From Trichomonas tenax (Eukaryota; Parabasalia; Trichomonadida; Trichomonadidae), in the NCBI GenBank assembly GCA_023091735.1, contig JALKBU010000329.1, forward strand, positions 1-47,785: a stretch of 47,785 bases of DNA, written 5' to 3'. Below, in pieces: positions 37,094 through 45,785 of this stretch (within the stretch, counting starts at the first letter, position 1; every line of letters starts with the position of its first letter). Below the pieces are notes generated by a model. That model did not search any database and was not told the origin of the DNA. It worked only from the letters and a program-made list of their open reading frames with translations. The position numbers and the translations under genes are program-made.

Positions 37094-38503
37094 ATGAATT
37101 CTACAGAAGCATTCAGTTATTTTTTCCACAAGTACCATGAATACATCAAATTCTATGACAGGATCTATGGTCTAAAGCCTGGTCAAACTGAAGATCTCTC
37201 AAGAGATTTGATCAACTTCTGCATCAAAACAAAATAGGATACATCAGCTGTTCTTTTGATAATATCCAGTGCTTCAGAATGTAATCTCAAATATCTTCAT
37301 GAGTACTGGATGTTGTTCAAAGGTATTTACAATTTTTTCCGTCAAAAACCAGATATGTATTGTCTAGGTCATCACATCAAAGTGCTTTATTCAAAGGAAT
37401 ATCATGTTCAAATTGATGCCTCGGATTTACCAAATCATTTAAAGAATTATCAAAACATGAGTTTTGAAAGACTTCTTCAAGTTTTTGATCCAGACTCATT
37501 CATGCATCACATTCTCCATGACAATTATTATGAATTTATGGATTGTTTTGATGTTTTTGCAGATCTTAAAACATTAAATCAAGAATTTGAAAGTGATTCA
37601 TAGATTGAATGGTGCTGCCTATTTGGATCATCGAAGTGTTTCGATTATCTTCTAAGCAATGGTGCCGAGATCACAAACAAGTGCCTTGATTATAGTTATA
37701 TATTATAGTTATATTGGGCAAAATTTAGACATAATTAATGAATGTTTATATGAATATAATCCGTATTATGAAACCGTGATTATGTGTATGATAACAAACA
37801 ATTTTAATCAAATTATGAATCTTAGATTAGAAAACAAGAAATCAATTGATCCTGAAACAGTAAGTTTCTCAATCTTAAAGCATTTCTCGCGTTTACATCA
37901 AAAGAAATTCACAACTTTCGATATTTCTATTGTTTTGGATACTTTGGAATAGTCGAGTTATTTGATGATTTTCAATTTGCACAATATTTAAATTAAATAA
38001 AGAGGAATTCTAAATCACCACTTATAACTGCTTCAGTGCTTTATAATATTAATACAATTGCAAAACTTATCGAATATAGAGCAAATGTTGAAGCAAAAAC
38101 TGATGATGGTGCAACATCTCTAATGTATGCAGCTGCAGAGAATAGTGTTGATTGCATCACAAAACTTATTAAACATGGAGCAAATATTGAAGCAAGAGAT
38201 TATGAAAGAAGAACACCTATAATGTATGCAGCCATAATCAATTGTATCGATTCGATCACAGATCTTATAGAGTATGGTGCAAATATAGAGGCAAAAAATA
38301 ATGATGGATTAACATCTCTAATGTATGCAGCTATATTTAATAATGCTGATTCTATCTCAAAACTTATTGAATACGGCGCAAATATTGAAGCAAAAAATAA
38401 TGATGGAAATACATCTCTAATACATGCAGATGCAAATGATAGTGTTGATTCTATAACAATACTTATTGAACCCGGTGCGGATGCTGAAATGAATGAGAAT
38501 TGA
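37094..38503 (+). pseudogene. Ankyrin-repeat gene inactivated by stop, 13-bp duplication and frameshift
   Basis: ATG 37094 opens MNSTEAFSYFFHKYHEYIKF, is stopped by a TAG near 37235, resumes in frame (SSASECNLKYLHEYWMLFKG ... SFERLLQVFDPD) and meets TAG 37601-37603. It continues in frame with FGSSKCFDYLLSNGAEITN. There a perfect tandem copy of ATTATAGTTATAT (37689-37714) shifts the frame by one base, and the new frame carries IGQNLDIINECLYEY. After more stops, five ankyrin units resume from about 38036 (TSLMYAAAENSVDCITKLIK; GANIEAKNNDGLTSLMYAAI) to TGA 38501-38503. Architecture: N-terminal trichomonad ankyrin-family region followed by ankyrin repeats. The repeats are in better order than the front. 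Confidence 0.8.
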
Positions 38504-38831
38504 ACTTAAAAAATGCATTTTGGCATATTTTTTAAAAGCCGGATTTGAAAAGTATTGAAAAATGGAATCAAAAATTATTTTTTACGAGCCATAGGTTTTT
38601 CTGAAAAAGTTACAGATATATATTATAAATTTCAGAAGCGACTTCTATCAAAATAGTCAAAATTTCTAATAAATGAACAATCATGGAGTTTATCTAAAGG
38701 TCCTATGATTTACTTATCATATAAAAATATGTGAGACAGAATGTTGTAATGGACTCAAAATCATTTTCCAGATTTCTCATGTATAATTTGAGGTTGAATT
38801 TGGACTGAATTCTTTTTATATATTCTTAAGT
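38504..38831. other. Intergenic, 328 bp
   Basis: Between the ankyrin relic and the transposase fragment. The 5' half of the transposase should lie here but is not legible. Confidence 0.4.
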
Positions 38832-39506
38832 ATGTTATTTACCATCGATACAGCCATAGAAACATGTTTCCCGCTTTCTCGCGTGATCTGGTGCGCAGTA
38901 CATGTTCTCAGAGCCGTTCAAAGACAAACGAGTCTCTTTGATAGCATGGATAATTTTGAGTCCTTTCTCTTATTAATGGACCAGCTCACTCTGAGGAATA
39001 ATGACGTCCAAGAATCGGAGCAATTCTATGAAGAATTGGTCGAAATACTCGAAGGATCAGAGCCTCGAGCTTTTGAATATTTTTCCAACACGTGGCAAAA
39101 ACACAAAGAGAAATGGATGATGTACTATAGTCAGGATGTTGATAGCACAAATAACATTTCTGAAACTCATTTTCGACAATTAAAACACTTTTATTTTGTC
39201 GAAGAAAGAAATCTGCCAATTGACAAATTATTTGTCAAACTGGTCACAAAAGTGACACCAACATTTATCATTAAGATTGCAGTTTTCAACAATTTGTCGG
39301 AGAGAAACTTGAGAATCATGAGCTCAATACCAAATTCAAGTGCTGAATTGAAGGAAGCTCACAGAGATGAGGTGATGGCATTGTTAAGTCAATTGCATGA
39401 AATGGTGAGTGGTGATTGGATCGATATTGATCAGTTATTGCCTACGATAAGAGCAGTCCACAAGAAGATGCTCGTCAATATGAACAAGAAAGAGAAACAA
39501 ACATAA
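38832..39506 (+). mobile_element. MULE-like transposase, C-terminal fragment
   Basis: The 224-aa frame looks like the C-terminal half of a Mutator-like (MULE/FAR1-type) transposase: the last catalytic-region helix with CAVHVLRAVQRQ (the family's CxxH-like segment), and the signature DSTNNISETHFRQLKHFYF followed by LPIDKLFVKLV. Full-length enzymes are about 500-700 aa with a DDE catalytic domain, and the upstream DDE part is absent. ATG 38832 opens this fragment but is unlikely to be the original start. No terminal inverted repeats were found nearby. It is an immobile relic or a domesticated piece. Confidence 0.6.
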
Positions 39507-39674
39507 CTTACAATATTATATTTAATTACAAAAATTTATATTGAATAAACAATTAAGAATTGAAAAATCTTTGATGAATAATATAATAATAAAGCAAAAA
39601 GTAGTAAAAGCAAAAATAGATAAATTAAATATTAATTATCATAAATATGACGTAATGCTTGAAAAAGAAAAATC

Positions 39675-39752
39675 ATGTCATGGCCTAAAGCTTGTTAGGG
39701 CCTGGCCACTCGAGGGCTTTAGAAGTCACAGGCCAACCTTGCCCAATGACAT
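39675..39752. ncRNA. 78-nt tRNA-sized fold-back element, identity unknown
   Basis: Outer arms ATGTCAT (39675-39681) and ATGACAT (39746-39752) pair perfectly over 7 bp. An inner pair CTAAAGC (39685-39691) / GCTTTAG (39716-39722) is also perfect, and an alternative 4-bp D-arm-like pair CCTA/TAGG exists. Length and closing stem are tRNA-like, but no TTCRA T-loop is present on either strand and no anticodon arm folds well. It is a GC-rich patch in AT-rich DNA. It may be a decayed tRNA, a small structured RNA, or a tiny inverted-repeat element. Confidence 0.35.
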
Positions 39753-39890
39753 TCTCGCAACAATTTAAGCATGCATAAATATCGTTGTTTTCTTACCAAT
39801 TACCGATTAGGTATATGCTCGTTGATGATAGAGTTGTGGTTCGTCAACAACACTAACCTGGATGTATTGGTTAGACTACAAAGATATTTA

Positions 39891-40048
39891 TGACACTTTT
39901 TATAAAGGTGACAATTTGCCGATGTAAAAAGTGACAGTTTATTCACGAAAAGTGACTTTAAGGTTTCACTATCACTTTTTGATATTCACTTTTGTCATAG
40001 ACTCTGTCAAATTGTATGGCAAAATGTCATGTAAAGTGTCAAAATAGG
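39891..40048. promoter_or_regulatory. AAAAGTGACA word cluster before Raptor
   Basis: At least six copies in both orientations: GACACTTTTTATAAAGGTGACA (first two), AAAAAGTGACAG, GAAAAGTGACT, TATCACTTTTT and TTCACTTTTGTCA. They are followed by ATGTCATGTAAAG and GTGTCAAAATAG close to the ATG. The density is far higher than in flanking DNA. Confidence 0.6.
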
Positions 40049-40053
40049 TTAAA

Positions 40054-43000
40054 ATGTCTGAAAATAAATCTGAGAACCGAAGTTCTTCAACGCCGATAAG
40101 ATCGGCATTTTTCACTCTATACACCGACTGGGTTCACAGATTCGTTCAAGTTTTTGGAAAAGTACCAACAAATGAGCCTTTTGAAACTAATTCCAAAACA
40201 CAGACGAGTATTGGATTCTTTTCAGGCTGTCTTCCGAGCGTCAGATCGCAAGATCCACAATCGAATCAAGCTTCTCCGACACATTTCTGGCATGATATAA
40301 GTGATTATAATACAAATCTCGAAAGTGAAATCGAAAAACAATTTACAAATGCCTTTGAGAAAGTTGGAATGGCTTTTCAACTAAATCAGCCTGTTTCTGA
40401 ATTCAAAAAAATTCTTGATGCTGCTAAAAAGAAATTACAACATTCAAAACGCTTCCTTATAGAGTATTACGCGTATGGAGCACCACCAGTAACTGATTCT
40501 GGTGATTTACACTTTTACAGCAATCGAGGAACAGAAACCATCAATATTACAGAAATTTTGGGTCTTGCAGGACCAACTACATGTTTTGTATTCGATTGCG
40601 ATAAGTCAGGAAGTTTGAAACAGTATATTCAAGAATATTCAGAACAAAATCACACAGATACTTTCGCATTTTTCTCTGATAGCGATGGAGAATGTATACC
40701 ACGATCAAGCGGATTACCAGCAGACTTATTTACATCGTGTATAACAACTCCAGCAAGAATGGCATTATTATGGCATTCAAGACATTATTTCTGCTTCAAA
40801 AACGGTCCACTTACGCCACTAAATACGTCATTCCAAGAAGAAACGGAATGCGATTTCACAAAAATTTATCAGAATATTAACACCTTACTGAGACATATTG
40901 TTGAAGCAATGGCTTTCAAAGTAATGGATCGCGATACTTTCATTAAGTTATTTCGAAAAGATCGAATTGTTGCTCAAATTGCAATCAATTTCGTTCTAGC
41001 GCAAAGAATATTTTCATTTTTCGAAAAGAAGCCAACATCATATCCGGAAATTCCTGACATGACAAAGAACTCTCTTTGGAACAGTTTTGATATGAGAATG
41101 GATGCGGAATTATTTAGAGTTCCAAAAGTTGCGAAATTCCAAAATGTTCCAGAATCACTTCAAATTCCATTCCACGTCTACTTGAAGCATGTTCTCACGA
41201 CCCTTGACAACGAATTTATTGTATCAAAGCCAGAAATTAATTATTTTCCTGAAATATCATTCATGCCTTCGATGCTCAGTGAAAAATTGCTTCAAAGAGA
41301 TGCTTGCTACGCGCTTGCTAAGTTTTTGGACCGCTCTCCAGAATGCATTAAAACATCACTTCATTTCTCAGTTATTCCTAAATTAATACAAATTTTAGGT
41401 GAAGGAGAAATTTTGGCATCAGTTTTTGCAATGATAAAGATATTTTATTATGAGCCATCAATGTGGAAACACTTTACAAGCAATGGTGAAAAATCAAATG
41501 GTCCAGCACTGCCTATTGTTCCTATATTGGAATGGATCAAGAAAGAGAAAATTCCAACATTGCCTTTCATTTTAGCAACACTGTTAGCAAAAGATTATGA
41601 TATTGGAACGAAAATGTTTGCTGAAATGAATTTGCTGCCAATCATTCTTCCATTCTTCAAGCACAATCATCCTGATGTCAGGACATGGTCAATGTTCTTT
41701 ATTTCATGCTTAGCAAAGTATTTGAATGATGATCAAATCAACGAAATATTTGAAGCGGCAAAAATTTCTGACAATGAATATAATCTTGAATTGAAGTTAG
41801 CACATATCCATCTTTGCACACAGTTATCAAACGGAAAGGATTCTAATGAGCAATTTAATATTTTAACATATATCTGTAGCTTCATTAATTCTCCATTCCA
41901 TGTTATTCGAAGTCAAATCCTTGCTTCAATCACTGTGTTTTATTCGAAGTTGCACAAAAACAAATCTGCAACAAATTTTGCAAAGTTTGATAACTTCTTT
42001 GCCTCGAAATTAACAATTCTACTTAATGATCAACACTCAGAAATCTCAAATACCGCCAAAACTGCTTTCAAAGAGATTGCATCAAATGTTGATCCAATTA
42101 GGCAATCAACAGTATTTGATAGCTTCTGTTACAGATTATTTGGAAGGATCTACAACGTTCTTGAGAATCCTGAGCAGCTAATAAATCAAACTCCAGAGTA
42201 TGTTCCAGTTAAGCAGCACATCATCGAATTTAAGAGTCACAAAAAGTTTAAGTATTTCAATCCAGGATCTGCTCTTTCTCATCCTGTCAATATCACTTCT
42301 AACTTAGCCTACAGCGAAATTGGTGATACTATCTTCTTTGGTGATGAAAATGGTGAGCTTCATATTAAATCGTTCAGAGAGTCAAAGATAAAGTCAACGC
42401 AGAAAATATCAAACAGTCAAATCGATCAGCTTGAACTCTTAAAGAATAATGGACACCCGGTTTTATTTTCGTCCAATTCTAAGGGTGTTATCCAAGGATA
42501 TAATATTATCACGCATGATTCCTTAAATTATTACTTAGCTTCTCTTTTTGAAGCAGAGTCTGACACTAATTCCACTTCAAAGAAATGCATGAGTGCAAAC
42601 GAACTATTTGGTTTTATGCTCACATATTCACAGAACAGCATTAACAGGATAAAGATATATGATTTGCATGAAGAGAGATTAATAAGAACAATAACAACAC
42701 GTGCCCCAGTTCAACATGCTGCATGGGCCTATGCTATGTCTGATTTATTAGGCATTTTAAGCGGAAACAGTTTTTGTGTATACGATATCAGAAAGATGGA
42801 ACCTGTTTATGATTTGGAACTTAATGAACCGGGATTCTCATACATGACTCTTGACTATCCATCAATGAAATTCTCTGTGGCATCACAACATGGTCGCATT
42901 TTTCAGATTAACTTCTATTCAACGAATATCTTAGAATCTGTTTTAGCATCTCCAGGAAATAAAACAAAATCATTCGCGATACAGTATCAGTCATCGAGAT

Positions 43001-43203
43001 TATTGCTTGGACATGAAAAAGGAGTTACATTATTCGATACACTAAATAATATTGATGCAACTTTATCAAAATTCTCTAAAATCATTGGCTCACCAACAAT
43101 CATTAATAATGTAACAAATTGTCTCTATCATCCAAGCGAAAACGCGATGAATTTAGTTTGCAACAAAAATATTCTCTGCATTTACGGAAACGATGTAGAT
43201 TAA
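40054..43203 (+). CDS. RPTOR: Raptor (Kog1), TORC1 scaffold subunit
   Basis: Raptor recruits substrates to the TOR kinase complex TORC1. The 1049-aa protein shows the caspase-like RNC domain (about 1-330), recognisable by FLIEYYAYGAPPV, DLHFYS, CFVFDCDKSG, the highly conserved LPADLFTSCITTPARMALLW, and FIKLFRKDRIVAQIAINFVL. A HEAT/armadillo region (about 340-720; FFKHNHPDVRTWSMFFISCL) and a C-terminal WD40-like propeller (about 745-1045) follow. The pseudo-catalytic NGHG of animal Raptors is YAYG here, while the Cys strand is kept. It is shorter than human (1335 aa), mostly in the linker before the propeller. TOR presence in this genome is implied. Confidence 0.95.
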   Translation: MSENKSENRSSSTPIRSAFFTLYTDWVHRFVQVFGKVPTNEPFETNSKTQTSIGFFSGCLPSVRSQDPQSNQASPTHFWHDISDYNTNLESEIEKQFTNAFEKVGMAFQLNQPVSEFKKILDAAKKKLQHSKRFLIEYYAYGAPPVTDSGDLHFYSNRGTETINITEILGLAGPTTCFVFDCDKSGSLKQYIQEYSEQNHTDTFAFFSDSDGECIPRSSGLPADLFTSCITTPARMALLWHSRHYFCFKNGPLTPLNTSFQEETECDFTKIYQNINTLLRHIVEAMAFKVMDRDTFIKLFRKDRIVAQIAINFVLAQRIFSFFEKKPTSYPEIPDMTKNSLWNSFDMRMDAELFRVPKVAKFQNVPESLQIPFHVYLKHVLTTLDNEFIVSKPEINYFPEISFMPSMLSEKLLQRDACYALAKFLDRSPECIKTSLHFSVIPKLIQILGEGEILASVFAMIKIFYYEPSMWKHFTSNGEKSNGPALPIVPILEWIKKEKIPTLPFILATLLAKDYDIGTKMFAEMNLLPIILPFFKHNHPDVRTWSMFFISCLAKYLNDDQINEIFEAAKISDNEYNLELKLAHIHLCTQLSNGKDSNEQFNILTYICSFINSPFHVIRSQILASITVFYSKLHKNKSATNFAKFDNFFASKLTILLNDQHSEISNTAKTAFKEIASNVDPIRQSTVFDSFCYRLFGRIYNVLENPEQLINQTPEYVPVKQHIIEFKSHKKFKYFNPGSALSHPVNITSNLAYSEIGDTIFFGDENGELHIKSFRESKIKSTQKISNSQIDQLELLKNNGHPVLFSSNSKGVIQGYNIITHDSLNYYLASLFEAESDTNSTSKKCMSANELFGFMLTYSQNSINRIKIYDLHEERLIRTITTRAPVQHAAWAYAMSDLLGILSGNSFCVYDIRKMEPVYDLELNEPGFSYMTLDYPSMKFSVASQHGRIFQINFYSTNILESVLASPGNKTKSFAIQYQSSRLLLGHEKGVTLFDTLNNIDATLSKFSKIIGSPTIINNVTNCLYHPSENAMNLVCNKNILCIYGNDVD

Positions 43204-43506
43204 CTTTGTTTGATTAAATATATTAATTGTATTTTATAATTTTTTATTTAGAGTTTCATTGCTTAAGAGGCGCCTTTTGACTTTAAATACCGAATGATCT
43301 CTGATGAATTAACTTTTTGAGCAACTGAAGGATGTATTATTATCTCATAGTACAGGTTTGGTATAAATATAAGAATTGTAACTATTGTAGGCAATGAAAT
43401 CAGATATTTGGAAATTATTCTTGTGCAAATTAATTATTACAATGTGTATAGATAATTTACAAATAACACGTGAAAGTCATGTCATAATTACATCCAATTT
43501 GTATAT
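43204..43506. other. Intergenic, 303 bp
   Basis: AT-rich. Nothing recognised. Confidence 0.5.
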
Positions 43507-44070
43507 CTAAATAACTATATCATGACTTATACACTGAAAAACAATAACCAGCATAAATCCGGAGAATGAATGTATAAATGAAAGGATATAGTTGCAGTGC
43601 AATTTAAAGTAAATTTTCTGAGATTTCCTGGCTCTCTCTTTAATTTTTTCACTAAAATCAATGGCATATATATGATTTACATGATTCTTATCACTTAAAG
43701 CATCCAAAAAATCTCTAGCCGAAGCTTCATTTTCCATTGTTTCTAAGAATTCTGTGTCTTCAACAGTTTCTTTACCAATTAGCCAATAAGTCATATTTTC
43801 ATTATAATCTTGAAACGCATTATTAAGATCACTAGATAACCATGATTTTACAACACCAATATTAAATCTGTCGTCTCTGAGATTCTCTTTATCATCAGTT
43901 AAAACATTTCCAAACTTGAAATCCCATATCAAATCAGGATTCTCTTTAATTTTATCCTTGAAATCGTTATATGTTCCGTTAAAACCTGCTGTTCTGATAA
44001 CTGTACAGAATAAGACACTTTCTATCGTTAATGTATACAAAGCCCTATCGTTGTCTCCAAACAAATACAT
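43507..44070 (-). CDS. Orphan protein with C-terminal hydrophobic helix (187 aa)
   Basis: No family recognised. The acidic body (MYLFGDNDRALYTLTIESVL ... NHVNHIYAIDFSEK) ends in a hydrophobic stretch (about 160-185; SFIHSFSGFMLVIVF), possibly a membrane anchor. Upstream on the same strand, a further open stretch ending MDRTSKENLEKIPRTNI and TAA (about 44086-44160) may be the tail of another truncated gene. It lies in an island of unfamiliar AT-rich frames between Raptor and Rpn12, so it could be mobile-element or horizontally acquired DNA. Confidence 0.4.
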   Translation of the reverse strand: MYLFGDNDRALYTLTIESVLFCTVIRTAGFNGTYNDFKDKIKENPDLIWDFKFGNVLTDDKENLRDDRFNIGVVKSWLSSDLNNAFQDYNENMTYWLIGKETVEDTEFLETMENEASARDFLDALSDKNHVNHIYAIDFSEKIKERARKSQKIYFKLHCNYILSFIHSFSGFMLVIVFQCISHDIVI

Positions 44071-44146
44071 TAACAGAATTCAATTAAATATTTGTTCTTG
44101 GTATTTTCTCTAAATTTTCTTTAGATGTTCTATCCATAAGTTCTAA

Positions 44147-44698
44147 TTCCATTTCTTCATTAATAAAGCATATGATTGTTATAGATATAGGCAAGGAGAA
44201 ATTACTGAATCTCTAGCTGATAAATTAAATTTTTGGTATTCTGAAAATAATTCTCCAACATATGACACTAGATTATTCCAAACATTATATCTGATGAAAA
44301 ATTGGAATATTTTTGGTGATTACTTCTATAAATTATCTCAAATAATTTCCAATAAGAATTCTCTGAAAGAATATTATGAAATGTTTGTAAAATTGTATCA
44401 GTATATGATATTTTTCGTATATCAGATATCTTTTGATGAAAACTTTGAGAACAAAATTGTCAGAAGCAAAATATATGATATTCGTATGAGAAATTTTGTT
44501 ATAGATGTTGCGTTATATAATAAGGCAAGGTATAGAACAAAAAGCACTCTAGAAAAAGCATTAAAATCATATATTCCAACATATATCAAAATTAAAGATT
44601 CTAAAGATATTTTATGTAATTATTATTATGGTATATATGACATAGTGAATCCTGATAAAAATATCAAAGAAGAAAATTCAGAAACAATGTCAGAATAA
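44147..44698 (+). CDS. Orphan fragment, probably 5'-truncated
   Basis: A frame open from about 44147 to TAA 44696-44698. The coding-like part starts before the first ATG (44294): GEITESLADKLNFW, then TYDTRLFQTLYLMKNWNIFG, SLKEYYEMFVKLYQYMIFF and the tail KIKDSKDILCNYYYGIYDIV. The strong Tyr/Asn/Lys/Ile bias matches the island rather than the housekeeping genes. The lack of an ATG upstream of the conserved-looking part suggests a 5' truncation. No family can be named. Confidence 0.35.
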   Translation, partial: FHFFINKAYDCYRYRQGEITESLADKLNFWYSENNSPTYDTRLFQTLYLMKNWNIFGDYFYKLSQIISNKNSLKEYYEMFVKLYQYMIFFVYQISFDENFENKIVRSKIYDIRMRNFVIDVALYNKARYRTKSTLEKALKSYIPTYIKIKDSKDILCNYYYGIYDIVNPDKNIKEENSETMSE

Positions 44699-44912
44699 CA
44701 ACAATAAAAATATTTAGATCAAATTAATACGAATAATTTTCATGAGAATACTACAATAGATGCTTCTAATCATATTCCGGCGAATGGAATTCGCAGTACA
44801 AACAAAGCTGTTTGTCCTTGGAAAACATTTAATAAGTTACAAAGTTATGCTTATCTGTAATTTAATGTTTAAATCATTCAATACATCGTTAATGCTTCTA
44901 GATAATTTGCAT

Positions 44913-45407
44913 TCATTCATTTAATCTTTCATTTACTTCTTCAGGTTCTGATTCATAATCAAATAATTTCTTTGTCGGATTAATCCTATTAGTACGAATG
45001 AATGAATTTAATTTCTTATCCGCAACTTTAATTTTTCTAAATGAATTTTCACAAATGAAATTGTTATTGGTAGAGGATGAATAAGATCTAATTAATTCAT
45101 TCTGTTTCTTTTCACTTAACGGAACCATTAATTTTTCGTCCATTAACTTTTTAATAACTTTAAAAATCGACATCGGAAGTTTAGAGCAAGGCGTTACTAC
45201 TGTTTTATTAATTAAATAGTGATTGCAAGCCATTAATAATTTTAATTTCTTTTCTTTTCCTTTATTAAATTCATCGTGTGAAGTTTTACCGGTTTCGTAA
45301 TTGGTTATTATTGACACATGAATATGAATATCAAATAATTTAGCTAAATGCTTTAAATCTGATTTCAAAACATTATGAGTTTTAATAACTGATTCAATCA
45401 TTTTCAT
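44913..45407 (-). CDS. Orphan protein, possibly N-terminal part of a protein-primed DNA polymerase B (Maverick-type)
   Basis: The 164-aa frame has MIESVIKTHNVLKSDLKHLA, then LFDIHIHVSIITNYETGKTS, KLLMACNHYLINKTVVTP and a Lys/Asn/Ser-rich C-terminus. The pattern 'I/L-H-V ... basic ... L-x5-HY' resembles the region just before the exonuclease domain of Polinton/Maverick and related large-virus B-family polymerases in protists. No polymerase catalytic motif is present. This is a weak, pattern-only reading. If correct, it is a small relic of a much larger element. Confidence 0.3.
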   Translation of the reverse strand: MKMIESVIKTHNVLKSDLKHLAKLFDIHIHVSIITNYETGKTSHDEFNKGKEKKLKLLMACNHYLINKTVVTPCSKLPMSIFKVIKKLMDEKLMVPLSEKKQNELIRSYSSSTNNNFICENSFRKIKVADKKLNSFIRTNRINPTKKLFDYESEPEEVNERLNE

Positions 45408-45469
45408 TCATTCTTACAGCATGTAAAATTCGAGATTTCATGGATTAAAACTTCGATAATCTTGATTAA
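45408..45469. other. Spacer before MITE-like element, including left TTAA
   Basis: AT-rich spacer. The TTAA at 45466-45469 is the left copy of the target-site duplication. Confidence 0.4.
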
Positions 45470-45671
45470 GGGGCGACTAACATGAAAAGTGATTTCTGAG
45501 AAGCATTGTAGTGAATGCAAAGCATTATAAAAATCCTTAACGGTAACAGTATAGTAAAACTGTTGTAATAACTATTTATTAGTATTATGACTTTTTCTAT
45601 TGAACATAATTGAAAATGTAATGCAGTTTTTCATTCCAATTTTGAATAGTTTACATCATGAGAGTCGCCCC
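45470..45671. mobile_element. 202-bp MITE-like element with TIRs and TTAA duplication
   Basis: The ends are inverted repeats. The left end reads GGGGCGACTAACATGA and the reverse complement of the right end reads GGGGCGACTCTCATGA, 14 of 16 identical. TTAA flanks both sides (45466-45469 and 45672-45675), the target-site duplication typical of piggyBac-type transposition. The interior is AT-rich with no ORF, so it would depend on a transposase elsewhere. The first nine terminal bases are identical at both ends. Confidence 0.7.
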
Positions 45672-45785
45672 TTAAATCGATTTAAATTATATTTGTTTGC
45701 AAAGATATGTAGTTCTGGTAATTAAAGTAATGAATTCCTCTATAACAATAAATCTTTATACAAATAATATATACATAATCATGAA

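Larger units (their letters stand above)
39507..40053. other. Intergenic, 547 bp, upstream region of Raptor
   Basis: Holds the 78-nt inverted-repeat element (39675-39752), noticeably richer in G and C than the surroundings, and the AAAAGTGACA cluster (39891-40048). No protein gene is recognised; a short open frame across the GC-rich patch looks fortuitous. Confidence 0.5.

Noticed and set aside
36661..37138. Small minus-strand frames in the polymerase-ankyrin spacer
   Set aside because: Short, low-complexity, no recognisable motif, and one overlaps the ankyrin pseudogene start.
39675..39752. Canonical tRNA gene
   Set aside because: Length and acceptor stem fit, but neither strand has a T-loop TTCRA or a sound anticodon arm.
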